NCBI RefSeq assembly: GCF_900109145.1
Contig: NZ_FNYY01000006.1
Span: 1-64,000 of the forward strand
Length of the DNA: 64,000 nucleotides
Source of the DNA: Marinovum algicola
Lineage (GTDB): Bacteria > Pseudomonadota > Alphaproteobacteria > Rhodobacterales > Rhodobacteraceae
Reading direction: 5' to 3'
The notes beneath the pieces were generated by a model. The model saw only the letters and a list, made by a program, of their open reading frames with translations. It did no database searches and was not told where the DNA came from. Each line of letters starts with the position of its first letter. Position 1 is the stretch's first letter. Shown here piece by piece: positions 8,176 to 17,632 of the stretch. Both the position numbers and the translations under genes were made by a program.

Positions 8176-8652
8176 ATGAACGCCACGCAGATGCTGACCC
8201 TGTGCCTGACCTCGCCGGAGGCCACCTGCCGCTTTGCCGCCAGGCTGGGGGCGCGGCTGATGGCGGGCGACGTGCTCCTGCTCGAAGGCGGCATCGGCGC
8301 CGGCAAGACGCATTTCTCGCGCTGCCTGATCCAGAGCCGCCTGCCGCTGCCCGAAGACGTGCCCTCGCCGACCTTTACCCTGGTTCAGACCTACGAGACC
8401 CAGGGCTGCGAGATCTGGCATAGCGATCTCTACCGGCTGGGCGATGTCTCAGAGGTCGAGGAACTGGGTCTGACCGAGGCCTTCGAGGCGGCGATCTGCC
8501 TGGTGGAATGGCCGGACCGGCTGGGCCCGCTGATCCCGGCCAATGCGCTGCACCTGAAATTCGAGCCCGGCCAGGCCGAAAATTCCCGCATCCTGACCCT
8601 GAGCTGGAGCGCGCCACGCTGGGATGACCTGCCCGGAGCGCTCGCCGCATGA
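8176..8652 (+). CDS. tsaE: tRNA threonylcarbamoyladenosine ATPase TsaE (YjeE)
   Basis: This 158-residue P-loop ATPase works with TsaB and TsaD to make the t6A37 modification of ANN-decoding tRNAs. Walker A is GGIGAGKT at residues 38-45, the switch-like PSPTFTLVQTY follows at about 63, and WHSDLYRL and LVEWPDRLG are both family signatures. No strong Shine-Dalgarno is seen before the ATG at 8176. The stop codon overlaps the amgK start by four bases (ATGA), so the two are translationally coupled. Confidence 0.95.
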   Translation: MNATQMLTLCLTSPEATCRFAARLGARLMAGDVLLLEGGIGAGKTHFSRCLIQSRLPLPEDVPSPTFTLVQTYETQGCEIWHSDLYRLGDVSEVEELGLTEAFEAAICLVEWPDRLGPLIPANALHLKFEPGQAENSRILTLSWSAPRWDDLPGALAA

Positions 8653-9608
8653 GCCGTGAAGAGGCGCTGTTGCACTTCCTCGCGCGAGCCGGGCGGGCGG
8701 GCTGGACGCGCCGCGCGCTGGCCGGCGACGCCTCGGCCCGGCGCTACGAACGGATATCCGGCGACACCGGCAGCCTCATCCTGATGGACGCCGATCCCGC
8801 CACCTGCGGACCGGTGCAGCCCTTTCTCGCGATCCGCGAGCATCTCTATCACTACGGCTTTTCCGCCCCCGCGCTCTGGGCCGAGGATCAAGAGGCCGGC
8901 TTCCTGCTGCTCGAGGATTTCGGCGACGCGCTGTTCACCCGGGTCATGGCCGACGACCCCGCACGCGAGCTGCCGCTCTACCGGTCCGCGGCCGCGCTTC
9001 TGGCCCGGCTGCACGGCAAACCGCTGCCGGGCGGCCTGACCCCGATGACGGCCGAAGCCCTGGCGGCCATGATCGCCCCGGCCTTCGACTTCTATGCGCC
9101 CGGACAGTCCGGCCAGCTGCCGGCGGTGCAGGCGGCCTTTGCCGAGGCGCTGCGCCCGGTGGCCGCGCAGCCGGCGGTGCTCGCCCTGCGCGATTTCCAC
9201 GCCGAGAACATGGTCTTTCTGTCCGACCGGAAAGGCGACCGCCAGGTCGGGCTGCTGGATTTTCAGGACGCATTCGCCACCCATCCGGCCTATGATCTTG
9301 TATCTATGCTGCAAGACGCCCGCCGCGACGTCTCGCCCGGAACCGAGGAGGAGATCATCGCCTTTTTCATCGCCCGCACCGGCGCCGACAGCGCCAAGTT
9401 CCGCGCCGCCTATGCTCTGCTGGGCGCCCAGCGCAACCTGCGGATACTGGGCATCTTTTCCCGCCTTGCGGCGACCCGCCACAAACCGCAATACCTGGCC
9501 CTGCAACCCCGCGTCTGGCGCCATCTTCAGGCCGACATGGCGCATCCCGCCCTGGCGCCGATCCGCGAGGCCCTCGCCCCGCTGCCCAGCCCCGTGGTGC
9601 CGGCATGA
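8649..9608 (+). CDS. amgK: AmgK-type amino-sugar kinase (N-acetylmuramate/N-acetylglucosamine 1-kinase)
   Basis: A 319-residue kinase of the aminoglycoside-phosphotransferase fold. The catalytic loop LRDFHAENM (about 191-199), the metal-binding LLDFQDA (about 212-218) and the C-terminal block GAQRNLRILGIFSRLA are typical of AmgK. AmgK phosphorylates anomeric MurNAc/GlcNAc for the cell-wall recycling route that bypasses de novo UDP-MurNAc synthesis and so bypasses fosfomycin's target. Assignment as AmgK rather than a generic phosphotransferase rests on the adjacent murU, whose start overlaps its stop by four bases. Confidence 0.88.
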   Translation: MSREEALLHFLARAGRAGWTRRALAGDASARRYERISGDTGSLILMDADPATCGPVQPFLAIREHLYHYGFSAPALWAEDQEAGFLLLEDFGDALFTRVMADDPARELPLYRSAAALLARLHGKPLPGGLTPMTAEALAAMIAPAFDFYAPGQSGQLPAVQAAFAEALRPVAAQPAVLALRDFHAENMVFLSDRKGDRQVGLLDFQDAFATHPAYDLVSMLQDARRDVSPGTEEEIIAFFIARTGADSAKFRAAYALLGAQRNLRILGIFSRLAATRHKPQYLALQPRVWRHLQADMAHPALAPIREALAPLPSPVVPA

Positions 9609-10288
9609 GCCAGCCCGAGGCCGCCCTGCTCTTTGCCGCCGGTCTGGGCACGCGGATGCGGCCGCTGACCGACAACCGGCCAAAACCGCTGGTCAAGGTG
9701 GCGGGGCGCACGCTGATTGACCATGCGCTCGAGCTGGTGACGCCGCTGGGCCTGCCCCGGGTGGTCGCCAATGCGCATTATCGCAGCGACATGCTGGCGG
9801 CGCATCTGAACGGCTCGGGGGTGGCGATTTCACATGAGGCGCCGCAGGTGCTGGAAACCGGCGGCGGGCTGAAACAGGCGTTGCCGCTGCTCGGCGCGGG
9901 GCCGGTCTTTACTCTCAACACCGATGCGGTCTGGCGTGGCCCCAATCCGCTGCATGCGCTTTGCGCTGCGTGGAATGCAGAGCGGATGGACGCGCTCCTG
10001 CTCTGCGTGCCCCGGGCACAGGTGCATGGCCACAAGGGCAAGGGCGATTTCCTGATCGGCGACGACGGCCGGCTCAGCCGCGGCCCCGGTGCGGTCTATT
10101 CCGGGGTGCAGATCATCAAGACCGAGGGGCTGGCGCAGATCGAGGCGCGGGTGTTCTCGATGTGGGATCTCTGGCGGCCGATGCTCGCGGCGGGGCGGAT
10201 GTACGGCCTTGCCTACCGGGGCGACTGGTGCGACGTCGGCCACCCCGATGCCATTGAAATCGCAGAGGACATGCTGGCCTATGTTTGA
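9605..10288 (+). CDS. murU: MurU-type N-acetylmuramate-1-phosphate uridylyltransferase
   Basis: A 227-residue sugar nucleotidyltransferase. The N-terminal AAGLGTRMRPLTDNRPKPL motif binds the nucleotide and phosphates, NTDAVW (about 98-103) supplies the metal-binding Asp, and WCDVGHPD near the C-terminus is typical of MurU. It converts MurNAc-1-P to UDP-MurNAc directly after AmgK in peptidoglycan recycling. The gene overlaps amgK by four bases and addB by eight. Confidence 0.9.
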   Translation: MSQPEAALLFAAGLGTRMRPLTDNRPKPLVKVAGRTLIDHALELVTPLGLPRVVANAHYRSDMLAAHLNGSGVAISHEAPQVLETGGGLKQALPLLGAGPVFTLNTDAVWRGPNPLHALCAAWNAERMDALLLCVPRAQVHGHKGKGDFLIGDDGRLSRGPGAVYSGVQIIKTEGLAQIEARVFSMWDLWRPMLAAGRMYGLAYRGDWCDVGHPDAIEIAEDMLAYV

Positions 10289-13202
10289 GCGCCTCGCCGC
10301 CCCCCGCGTCTTTGGCCTGCCCCCCGGGGTGGATTTTCCCCAGGCGCTGGTGGATGGGCTTCTGGCGCGGTGCCAGGGCCAGCCGCCAGAGGCGCTGGCG
10401 CGGGTCGAGCTGATCGTCAACACCGAGCGCATGCGCCGCCGCATCCGCGCGATCTTTGATGCCGGCCCGCCCCGCATCCTGCCCCGAATTCGCGTGCTTT
10501 CCGAGGTCGAGCCGCCCTGGACTGCCGAGATCCCCGAACCGGTCGCGCCGCTGCAACGCCGGCTGGAGCTGGTGCAGCTGGTCTCCGGCCTGCTCGAGGC
10601 TCAGCCCGACATGGCCCCGCGCGCCGCGCTCTTTGATCTGGCGGACTCGCTGGCCGGGCTGATGGACGAGATGCAGGGCGAAGGCGTGACCCCCGCCGAT
10701 ATCGAGGCGCTCGACGTCACCGACCAATCCGGCCACTGGCAGCGCGCCCGCGATTTCCTGGCGATCGTGCAGCAATTCTTCGATCCCGAGACCGACGCGC
10801 CGGATGGCACCGCGCGGCTGCGGATGATCTCCGAGGCGCTGGCGCAGCATTGGCAGAGCGATCCGCCGGAGCATCCGGTGATCCTCGCCGGCTCGACCGG
10901 CTCGCGCGGGGCGGCCTCGGCGCTGATGCGGGCGGTGGCGCATCTGCCGCAGGGCGCGCTGGTGTTGCCGGGCTTCGATTTCGACATGAAACCGGCCAAT
11001 TGGGCGGCGCTGGACCAGGCGCTGGTCTCCGAAGACCACCCGCAATACCGCTTTGCCAAGCTGATGCGCGCGCTGGAGCGTGGCCCCGAGGATGTGCACC
11101 ACTGGCACCGGGTCGCCGCCCCCTGCCCGCCACGCAACCGGCTGATTTCCCTGGCACTTCGCCCGGCCCCGGTTACCGACGCCTGGCTTGCCGAAGGCCC
11201 GAAGCTCAGCGAGCTGGACCGTGCCTGCGCGGATGTCACCCTGATCGAGGCGCAAAGCCGGCGGGAGGAGGCGCTGACCATCGCGCTGCGTCTGCGTCAG
11301 GCCGCCGAAACCGGCCAGAGCGCCGCGCTGATCACCCCCGACCGTCAGCTTACCCGGCAGGTCTCCGCCACGCTCGACCGCTGGGGCATCATCCCCGACG
11401 ACAGCGCCGGCATCCCGCTGCAACTGACCGCGCCGGGCCGGTTCCTGCGGCATGTGGCGGCGCTATTCGCCGCGCCGCTGGATGCGCCGGCGCTGCTGAC
11501 GCTCTTGAAACACCCGCTCTGCCATTCCGGCGACGGCCGCAACGATCACCTGCGGCTGACCCGCGATCTGGAGCTGCACCTGCGCCGCCATGGCCCGCCC
11601 TTCCCCGATGCGGCGATGCTCACGCGCTTTGCCGAGGACCGCAAGGCGCCGGACTGGGGCGCCTGGCTGGTGCGGCTCTGCGGGCAGGACGGGCGGGGGC
11701 CGCTGCCGCTCACCGAGTGGCTGGCGCGACACCGTACGCTGGCCGAAGCGCTGGCGGCGGGGAACACGCGCGACGGCGCCGGCAATCTCTGGGTGCAGGT
11801 CGCCGGCATCGAGACCCTGGCACTGGTGCGCAAGCTGGAAGAGGCCGCGCCGCATGGCGGCACGCTCTCGGCGCGCGATTACGTCGATCTCTTCGGCGCG
11901 GTGCTCGGGCGCGAGGAACAGCGCGACCGCGACCTCGGCCATCCGCATATCCGTATCTGGGGCACGCTCGAGGCCCGCGTCATGGGCGCGGATCTGCTGA
12001 TCCTCGGCGGGCTGAACGAAGGCTCCTGGCCGGAGCCGCCAACGCCCGACCCCTGGCTCAACCGGGTGCTGCGCGACAAGGCGGGGCTCTTGCTGCCCGA
12101 GCGGCGGATCGGCCTTTCAGCGCATGATTTCCAACAGGCGGTCGGCGCACGCGAGGTCTGGCTAACCCGCGCGGTACGCTCTGACGATGCCGAAACCGTG
12201 CCCTCGCGCTGGCTCAACCGGCTGACCAACCTGCTGCGCGGGCTGGGCAATACCGGGCGCGAGGCCCATGCCGGCATGCAGGCGCGCGGCCAGTCGTGGC
12301 TGGCGCTGGCCCATGCCGTCGAAAAGGTCACCCCCGCCGCCCCGGCGACGCGCCCCTCGCCGAAGCCGCCCGCCGAGGCGCGACCGAAACAGCTCTCGGT
12401 GACCGAGATCAAGCGGCTGATCCGCGATCCCTATGCGATCTATGCTAAACATGTGCTGCGCCTGCGCCCGCTCGACAGTCTGGCCAAGGCGCCCGACGCG
12501 CTGTTGCGCGGTATCATCGCGCACAAGGTGCTGGAAGATTTCGTCGACGCCAGCGTGAAACACCCGGACAGGCTCAGCCGGGCCGAGCTTTTGGCGACCA
12601 CCGCCCAGATTCTGGGCGCGCAGGTGCCCTGGCCTTCGGCGCGGGCGATGTGGCAGGCGCGAATGGCGCGGGTGGCCGATGGCTTCATCGCGGACGAGAC
12701 CGAAAGGCAGGCCGAGGCGCTGCCGATCCGCTTCGAAGTCAAGGGCGGCCGCGACATTCCGCGCCTGGGCTTCCGTCTGACCTGCGAGGCCGACCGCATC
12801 GATCGGGCGCGCGAGGACGGGCGGCTGCTGCTCTATGATTACAAGACCGGCAAGCCCCCCGGCCCGGCCGAACAGAAACATTTCGACAAGCAACTGCTGC
12901 TCGAGGCGGCGGTGGCCGAGGCCGGCGGCTTCGAGGGGCTGGCGCCGGCACAGGTCGCGCGCGCGGTCTATCTCGGCCTCGGCTCCAGCCCGGAAAACCG
13001 CGAGGCGCCGCTGGCCGAGGCGCCGCCCGCCGCCGTCTGGGCACAGTTCGAGACGCTGATCGCGCGCTACATGGACGAGATCCAGGGCTTTACCGCGCGC
13101 CGCGCCATGCAAAAGGCCGGTGACGTCGGCGATTACGACCAGCTTGCGCGCTTTGGCGAATGGGAGCTGACCGACCTGCCCGATGCGAGGCCCGTGCCAT
13201 GA
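10281..13202 (+). CDS. addB: Double-strand break repair protein AddB
   Basis: 973 residues, the alphaproteobacterial AddB length. It is an inactivated-helicase-like subunit of the AddAB helicase-nuclease that resects double-strand ends for RecA loading. Its start ATGTTTGAGCGCC lies inside the end of murU. The C-terminal PD-(D/E)XK nuclease core is visible as LLLYDYKTGKPP at about residues 850-862. A helicase-like LILGGLNEGSWPEPP lies in the middle. It is followed by addA with a four-base overlap, as expected for a heterodimer made in equal amounts. Confidence 0.95.
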   Translation: MFERLAAPRVFGLPPGVDFPQALVDGLLARCQGQPPEALARVELIVNTERMRRRIRAIFDAGPPRILPRIRVLSEVEPPWTAEIPEPVAPLQRRLELVQLVSGLLEAQPDMAPRAALFDLADSLAGLMDEMQGEGVTPADIEALDVTDQSGHWQRARDFLAIVQQFFDPETDAPDGTARLRMISEALAQHWQSDPPEHPVILAGSTGSRGAASALMRAVAHLPQGALVLPGFDFDMKPANWAALDQALVSEDHPQYRFAKLMRALERGPEDVHHWHRVAAPCPPRNRLISLALRPAPVTDAWLAEGPKLSELDRACADVTLIEAQSRREEALTIALRLRQAAETGQSAALITPDRQLTRQVSATLDRWGIIPDDSAGIPLQLTAPGRFLRHVAALFAAPLDAPALLTLLKHPLCHSGDGRNDHLRLTRDLELHLRRHGPPFPDAAMLTRFAEDRKAPDWGAWLVRLCGQDGRGPLPLTEWLARHRTLAEALAAGNTRDGAGNLWVQVAGIETLALVRKLEEAAPHGGTLSARDYVDLFGAVLGREEQRDRDLGHPHIRIWGTLEARVMGADLLILGGLNEGSWPEPPTPDPWLNRVLRDKAGLLLPERRIGLSAHDFQQAVGAREVWLTRAVRSDDAETVPSRWLNRLTNLLRGLGNTGREAHAGMQARGQSWLALAHAVEKVTPAAPATRPSPKPPAEARPKQLSVTEIKRLIRDPYAIYAKHVLRLRPLDSLAKAPDALLRGIIAHKVLEDFVDASVKHPDRLSRAELLATTAQILGAQVPWPSARAMWQARMARVADGFIADETERQAEALPIRFEVKGGRDIPRLGFRLTCEADRIDRAREDGRLLLYDYKTGKPPGPAEQKHFDKQLLLEAAVAEAGGFEGLAPAQVARAVYLGLGSSPENREAPLAEAPPAAVWAQFETLIARYMDEIQGFTARRAMQKAGDVGDYDQLARFGEWELTDLPDARPVP

Positions 13203-16200
13203 CCCAACGCGACGAGGCCACCCAGCGCCAGATCGAGGCGGCGCACCCCGACCGTTCCACCTGGCTGGCCGCCAATGCCGGCTCGGGCAAGACCCGGGTG
13301 CTCACCGACCGGGTGGCGCGGCTGTTGTTGCAGGGCGTGCTGCCCGAACACATCCTCTGCCTGACCTACACCAAGGCCGCCGCCAGCGAGATGCAGAACC
13401 GGCTGTTCCAGCGCCTGGGTGACTGGGCGATGAAGGACGACGCGGCGCTGCATCACGCGCTGCACGATCTGGGGATCGAGGGGCATATTTCCGAGGATGC
13501 GCTGCGCCGCGCCCGCACGCTGTTTGCCCGCGCCATCGAAACGCCGGGCGGGCTCAAGATCCAGACCATCCACTCGTTCTGCGCCGCCATCCTGCGACGG
13601 TTTCCGCTCGAGGCCGGGGTTTCGCCGCAATTCAAGGAGATGGAGGACCGCGCCGCCGCGCTGCTCCAGGCCGAGATCGTCGACGAGATGGCCGACGGCG
13701 CGGCCGCCGGAACGGTCGAGGCGCTGGCCGCGCATCTCACCGCCGCCGATTTCGCCGAGATCACCACCGAGGTGGTGCGCCACCGGCAATTGCTGTTCCG
13801 GCGCCTGCCGCGGACCGAGTTGCATGCGCTTTTCGGCCTGCCGGAGACGGCTGGCGAGGACTGGCTGCTGGATCAGGTCTTTCTGGGCGGCGAGCTCGAG
13901 ATGCTGCATCAGATCGCGGATGTTCTGGCCGGCAGCGGCGCCAACGATCAGAAGGCGGCGGCGAAACTGCGGACGATCACCGCGCCCGACCTGGGCGCGC
14001 TGGCGGTGCTGGAGGGCGTGCTACTCAATGGTGCCAGCGCCAAGGCCGGGCCCTACAGCGCCAAGATCGGCGGCTTTCCCACCAAGGGGCCGCGCGAGGG
14101 CGCGCTGGCCGACGTCATGGACCGGCTCGAAGACCTGATGCGCCGGGTCGAGGCGGCGCGCGATGCCCGTTGCGCCCTGGCGGCGGTCGGGAAAACCCAG
14201 GCCCTGCAAGCCTTTGCCGCCGAATTCCTGCCGCGCTACGAAGCCGCCAAGCTGGCCCGCGGCTGGCTCGACTTCGACGACCTGATCCACAAGACGCTGG
14301 CGCTTCTGACCGATCGCAAGGTGGCGCAATGGGTGCTCTACCGGCTTGATGGCGGCATCGATCACATCCTCGTCGACGAGGCTCAGGACACCAGCCCGGT
14401 GCAATGGCGGGTGATCGAAGAGCTGGCACGCGAGTTCACCAGCGGCGAAGGCGCCCGGGCCGAGACGCCGCGCACGATATTTGTGGTCGGCGACAAGAAG
14501 CAATCGATCTATTCCTTCCAGGGCGCCGATCCAGCCGAGTTCGACCGGATGAAGGCCGAATTCGCCACCCGCCTGCGCGCCGCCGATCAACCGTTGCAGG
14601 ACACCACGCTGCAATTTTCCTTCCGCTCGGCCGAGGCGATCCTGCGGCTGGTCGATACCCTGTTCGAAGCCCGCGCCCGCTCGGGCTTTTCGCGCGAGGA
14701 AACCCACCGCGCGTTCAAATCCGACATGGGCGGGCGGGTCGATCTCTGGCCGCTGGTCGAAAAATCCAGCGATGCCGAACAGGGCGACTGGGACGATCCC
14801 GTCGACCTGCCCGCCGACACCCACCACAATGTCACCCTCGCCCGAAGGATTGCCGGCGAGATCAAACGGATGCTTGCCGAAAACACCCCGATCCCGTGGA
14901 AAAAGGAGCCGCATGGCTGGGCCGGGCGCACCGTGACCCCGGGCGACTTCCTGATCCTGGTTCAACGCCGCTCGGATCTCTTTGCCGAGATCATCCGCGC
15001 CTGCAAGGAAGAGGCGCTGCCGATTGCCGGGGCCGACCGGCTCAAGGTCGGGGCCGAGCTGGCCGTGCGCGATCTGGCGGCGCTCCTGAACTGGCTGGCA
15101 CTGCCGGAGGACGATCTGAGCCTCGCCACGGTGCTGAAATCGCCGTTGGGCGGCTGGGACGAGGGGCAGCTTTACCAGCTGGCCCAGGGCCGCGAACAGA
15201 AATACCTCTGGCGCGAGCTGGCGGCGCGGCAGGCGGACTTCCCCGAACTCTGGGCAATGCTCACCGATCTTCAGAACGCCGCCGATTTCATGCGGCCGTA
15301 TGATCTGATCGAGCGCATCCTGACGCGGCATGACGGCCGGCAGAAGCTGCTGGCGCGGCTCGGCACCGAGGCCGAGGATGGCATCAACGCTCTGCTCAGC
15401 CAGGCGCTGGCCTACGAGAAGACCGAGATCCCCAGCCTCACCGGCTTCCTGATCTGGATGGAGACCGACGATCTCGAGATCAAGCGCCAGATGGACGCCG
15501 CCGGCGACCGCATCCGGGTGATGACGGTGCATGGCTCCAAGGGGCTGGAAGCGCCAATCGTGATCCTGCCGGACACCGCCAAGCGGACCGTGCAGCTGCG
15601 CGACGCCCTGCTGCCGATGGGCGAAACGGCGGTGTGGAAAAGCGCCGCCACCGACTGCCCCCGCGCCATGTCGAACGCGCTGGAAGCGGCCAAGGAGCGG
15701 CAAAGGCAGGAACGCGACCGGCTGTTGTATGTGGCGATGACCCGGGCGGAAACCTGGCTGATCGTGGCGGCGGCGGGCGATCTCGGCAAGGATGGCGAGA
15801 GCTGGTACGCCGGCGTCGAAACGGCGATGAGCGCCGCCAATGCCGCACCGCAGACCTTCGCCTTTGGCGCAGGGCTGCGGTATGAAAGTGGCGACTGGCC
15901 GCGCGTCGCCGCAGTGCCCGAGCCGCCGGAAGACCCTGCCGCCGTTGTCCTGCCGGCCTGGGCCACCTGCCCGGCCGCGGCGCTGCCTGCGCCAGCAGAA
16001 ACCCGCGCGCCCTCCGATCTCGGCGGCGCCCATGCGCTGGCGGGCATGCTGGGCCAGGACGAAGAGGCGGCAAAGCGCCACGGCACGCTGGTGCATCTGG
16101 CGCTCGAACGGCTGTCCGATCTGCCCGAGGCCGCCCGCGACCGGCGGCCCGGGGACGCGCTGCGCGCCCTGGCGCATGACGAGGCCTGCGCGGTTCTGGC

Positions 16201-16546
16201 GAACCCCGGTCTGGCCGCGCTCTTTGCCCCCGGCACCCTGTCCGAGGTGGCGGTGAGCGCCGATGTGCCCGGGCTCGGCCGGATGCATGGGGTGATCGAC
16301 CGGCTGATCCTGGACGAGACCCGCGTTCTGGCGGTGGATTTCAAGACCAACGCCACCGTGCCCGACCGCCCCGACGCCACGCCGGAGGCGCTGCTGCGGC
16401 AGATGGGCGCTTATGCCGAAATGCTTAAGCATCTCTATCCAAAGCACGAAATCGAAACCGCCATTCTCTGGACCCGGTCGGCCGCGCTGATGACCCTGCC
16501 ACACGATCTTGTGACGGCCGCGCTGGCGCGCACTACATCGCCTTGA
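13199..16546 (+). CDS. addA: Double-strand break repair helicase-nuclease AddA
   Basis: A 1115-residue UvrD-type superfamily 1 helicase with a C-terminal nuclease. Walker A is NAGSGKT at 26-32, motif Ia/Ib is CLTYTKAAASEM, and Walker B is HILVDEAQDTSPVQW. VVGDKKQSIYSFQGAD and VMTVHGSKGLEAP follow. The nuclease signature VLAVDFKTN lies near residue 1045. It partners AddB, encoded immediately upstream. The ATG at 13199 overlaps the addB stop. The TGA stop codon (16544-16546) falls inside the -35 box of the trxA promoter. Confidence 0.96.
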   Translation: MTQRDEATQRQIEAAHPDRSTWLAANAGSGKTRVLTDRVARLLLQGVLPEHILCLTYTKAAASEMQNRLFQRLGDWAMKDDAALHHALHDLGIEGHISEDALRRARTLFARAIETPGGLKIQTIHSFCAAILRRFPLEAGVSPQFKEMEDRAAALLQAEIVDEMADGAAAGTVEALAAHLTAADFAEITTEVVRHRQLLFRRLPRTELHALFGLPETAGEDWLLDQVFLGGELEMLHQIADVLAGSGANDQKAAAKLRTITAPDLGALAVLEGVLLNGASAKAGPYSAKIGGFPTKGPREGALADVMDRLEDLMRRVEAARDARCALAAVGKTQALQAFAAEFLPRYEAAKLARGWLDFDDLIHKTLALLTDRKVAQWVLYRLDGGIDHILVDEAQDTSPVQWRVIEELAREFTSGEGARAETPRTIFVVGDKKQSIYSFQGADPAEFDRMKAEFATRLRAADQPLQDTTLQFSFRSAEAILRLVDTLFEARARSGFSREETHRAFKSDMGGRVDLWPLVEKSSDAEQGDWDDPVDLPADTHHNVTLARRIAGEIKRMLAENTPIPWKKEPHGWAGRTVTPGDFLILVQRRSDLFAEIIRACKEEALPIAGADRLKVGAELAVRDLAALLNWLALPEDDLSLATVLKSPLGGWDEGQLYQLAQGREQKYLWRELAARQADFPELWAMLTDLQNAADFMRPYDLIERILTRHDGRQKLLARLGTEAEDGINALLSQALAYEKTEIPSLTGFLIWMETDDLEIKRQMDAAGDRIRVMTVHGSKGLEAPIVILPDTAKRTVQLRDALLPMGETAVWKSAATDCPRAMSNALEAAKERQRQERDRLLYVAMTRAETWLIVAAAGDLGKDGESWYAGVETAMSAANAAPQTFAFGAGLRYESGDWPRVAAVPEPPEDPAAVVLPAWATCPAAALPAPAETRAPSDLGGAHALAGMLGQDEEAAKRHGTLVHLALERLSDLPEAARDRRPGDALRALAHDEACAVLANPGLAALFAPGTLSEVAVSADVPGLGRMHGVIDRLILDETRVLAVDFKTNATVPDRPDATPEALLRQMGAYAEMLKHLYPKHEIETAILWTRSAALMTLPHDLVTAALARTTSP

Positions 16547-16571
16547 CGCCACCGGGGGGCGTACTTACTTT
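16543..16571 (+). promoter_or_regulatory. trxA promoter (sigma-70 type)
   Basis: TTGACG (16543-16548) and TACTTT (16566-16571) are separated by exactly 17 bases, about 40 bases before the trxA start. The -35 box contains the addA stop codon. Confidence 0.65.
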
Positions 16572-16612
16572 CGCCCTCCAAGCGACCCATACGACTCATC
16601 AGGAGAAAGCCC

Positions 16613-16936
16613 ATGGCCACCGTTGCCGTAACCGACGAGACATTCGACGCCGAAGTCCGCAATTCCGACATCCCCGTCGTGGTGGATTTCTGGGCCGAGT
16701 GGTGCGGCCCCTGTAAACAGATCGGCCCGGCGCTCGAGGAGCTTTCGGCGCAGTACGACGGCAAGGTGAAGATCGCCAAGGTCGACGTCGACAGCAACCC
16801 CGACACCGCTGCCAAGCTGGGCATTCGCGGCATTCCCGCCCTGTTCATCTTCAAGGGCGGCGAGCCGGTGTCCAACAAGACCGGCGCCGCGCCCAAGGCC
16901 GCGCTGCAAGGCTGGATCGAAGAGAACATCGGCTGA
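16613..16936 (+). CDS. trxA: Thioredoxin
   Basis: A 107-residue cytoplasmic thioredoxin with the canonical WCGPCK active site (Cys31 and Cys34) and the cis-proline loop RGIPALF. It reduces disulfides in ribonucleotide reductase, methionine sulfoxide reductase and others. It is preceded by CAGGAGAAAGCCC, a strong ribosome-binding site. It has its own promoter overlapping the end of addA and its own terminator, so it is likely an independent, highly expressed unit. Confidence 0.97.
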   Translation: MATVAVTDETFDAEVRNSDIPVVVDFWAEWCGPCKQIGPALEELSAQYDGKVKIAKVDVDSNPDTAAKLGIRGIPALFIFKGGEPVSNKTGAAPKAALQGWIEENIG

Positions 16937-16960
16937 GATCAGCCCCAGGTTCGCACGTGA

Positions 16961-16988
16961 AAGGGTCGCCCATCCGGCGGCCCTTTTG
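16961..16988 (+). terminator. trxA terminator
   Basis: AAGGGTCGCC pairs with GGCGGCCCTT around CATCC and is followed by T residues, 25 bases after the trxA stop codon. Confidence 0.7.
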
Positions 16989-17012
16989 CATGGGGCGCGA
17001 CCGGCCCGGCCC

Positions 17013-17041
17013 CTTGCATGGGCTGTCCCCGGGTTCCATAT
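17013..17041 (+). promoter_or_regulatory. Heat-shock (sigma-32-type) promoter of hslVU
   Basis: CTTGCAT (17013-17019) and TTCCATAT (17034-17041) are spaced by 14 bases, close to the sigma-32 pattern CTTGAAA / CCCCATNT. It sits 36 bases before hslV, a classic heat-shock operon. Confidence 0.55.
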
Positions 17042-17077
17042 AGGCCGAAACCCGAAGCAAGCCCCCCAGGAGGCCCC

Positions 17078-17632
17078 ATGAGCGAAGAATTCCCCGGCTG
17101 GCACGGCACGACGATCATTGGCGTCAAGAAGGGCGGCCAGGTGGTGATTGCCGGCGACGGACAGGTCAGCCTTGGCCAGACCGTGATCAAGGGCACCGCC
17201 CGCAAGGTGCGCCGCATCAGCCCCGGCGGCTCGGATGTGGTCTGCGGCTTTGCCGGCTCGACCGCCGATGCCTTCACGCTGCTCGAACGGCTCGAGGCCA
17301 AGCTGGAGAGCACGCCGGGCCAGTTGGCGCGCGGCTGTGTCGAGCTGGCCAAGGACTGGCGCACCGACAAATACCTGCAAAAGCTCGAAGCGATGCTGAT
17401 CGTCTCGGACGGTGCCCAGATGTTCGTGATCACCGGCGCCGGCGATGTGCTCGAGCCCGAGCATGACGTTACCGCCATCGGATCGGGCGGCAACTACGCC
17501 CTGGCGGCGGCACGCGGGCTGATCGAGACCGACCTTTCGGCGGAAGAGGTGGCGCGCAAGGCGATGGCAATCGCCGCCGACATCTGCGTCTATACCAATG
17601 GCAACCTGACGGTGGAGACGATTTCGGCATGA
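17078..17632 (+). CDS. hslV: ATP-dependent protease subunit HslV (ClpQ)
   Basis: This 184-residue proteasome-like peptidase is the proteolytic core of HslVU. The short propeptide [10 protein letters not shown] is cleaved before TTIIGVK, exposing the catalytic N-terminal threonine. [14 protein letters not shown] is conserved. The ATG at 17078 follows AGGAGG, and the 20 in-frame codons upstream belong to the promoter region. The stop codon overlaps the start of an unknown 104-codon gene that separates it from hslU. Confidence 0.96.
   Translation: MSEEFPGWHGTTIIGVKKGGQVVIAGDGQVSLGQTVIKGTARKVRRISPGGSDVVCGFAGSTADAFTLLERLEAKLESTPGQLARGCVELAKDWRTDKYLQKLEAMLIVSDGAQMFVITGAGDVLEPEHDVTAIGSGGNYALAAARGLIETDLSAEEVARKAMAIAADICVYTNGNLTVETISA

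Noticed and set aside
14021-16552. 843-codon minus-strand frame
   Set aside because: It is fully antisense to addA, whose helicase and nuclease motifs are intact. The product is histidine/glutamine/glycine-rich without any domain.
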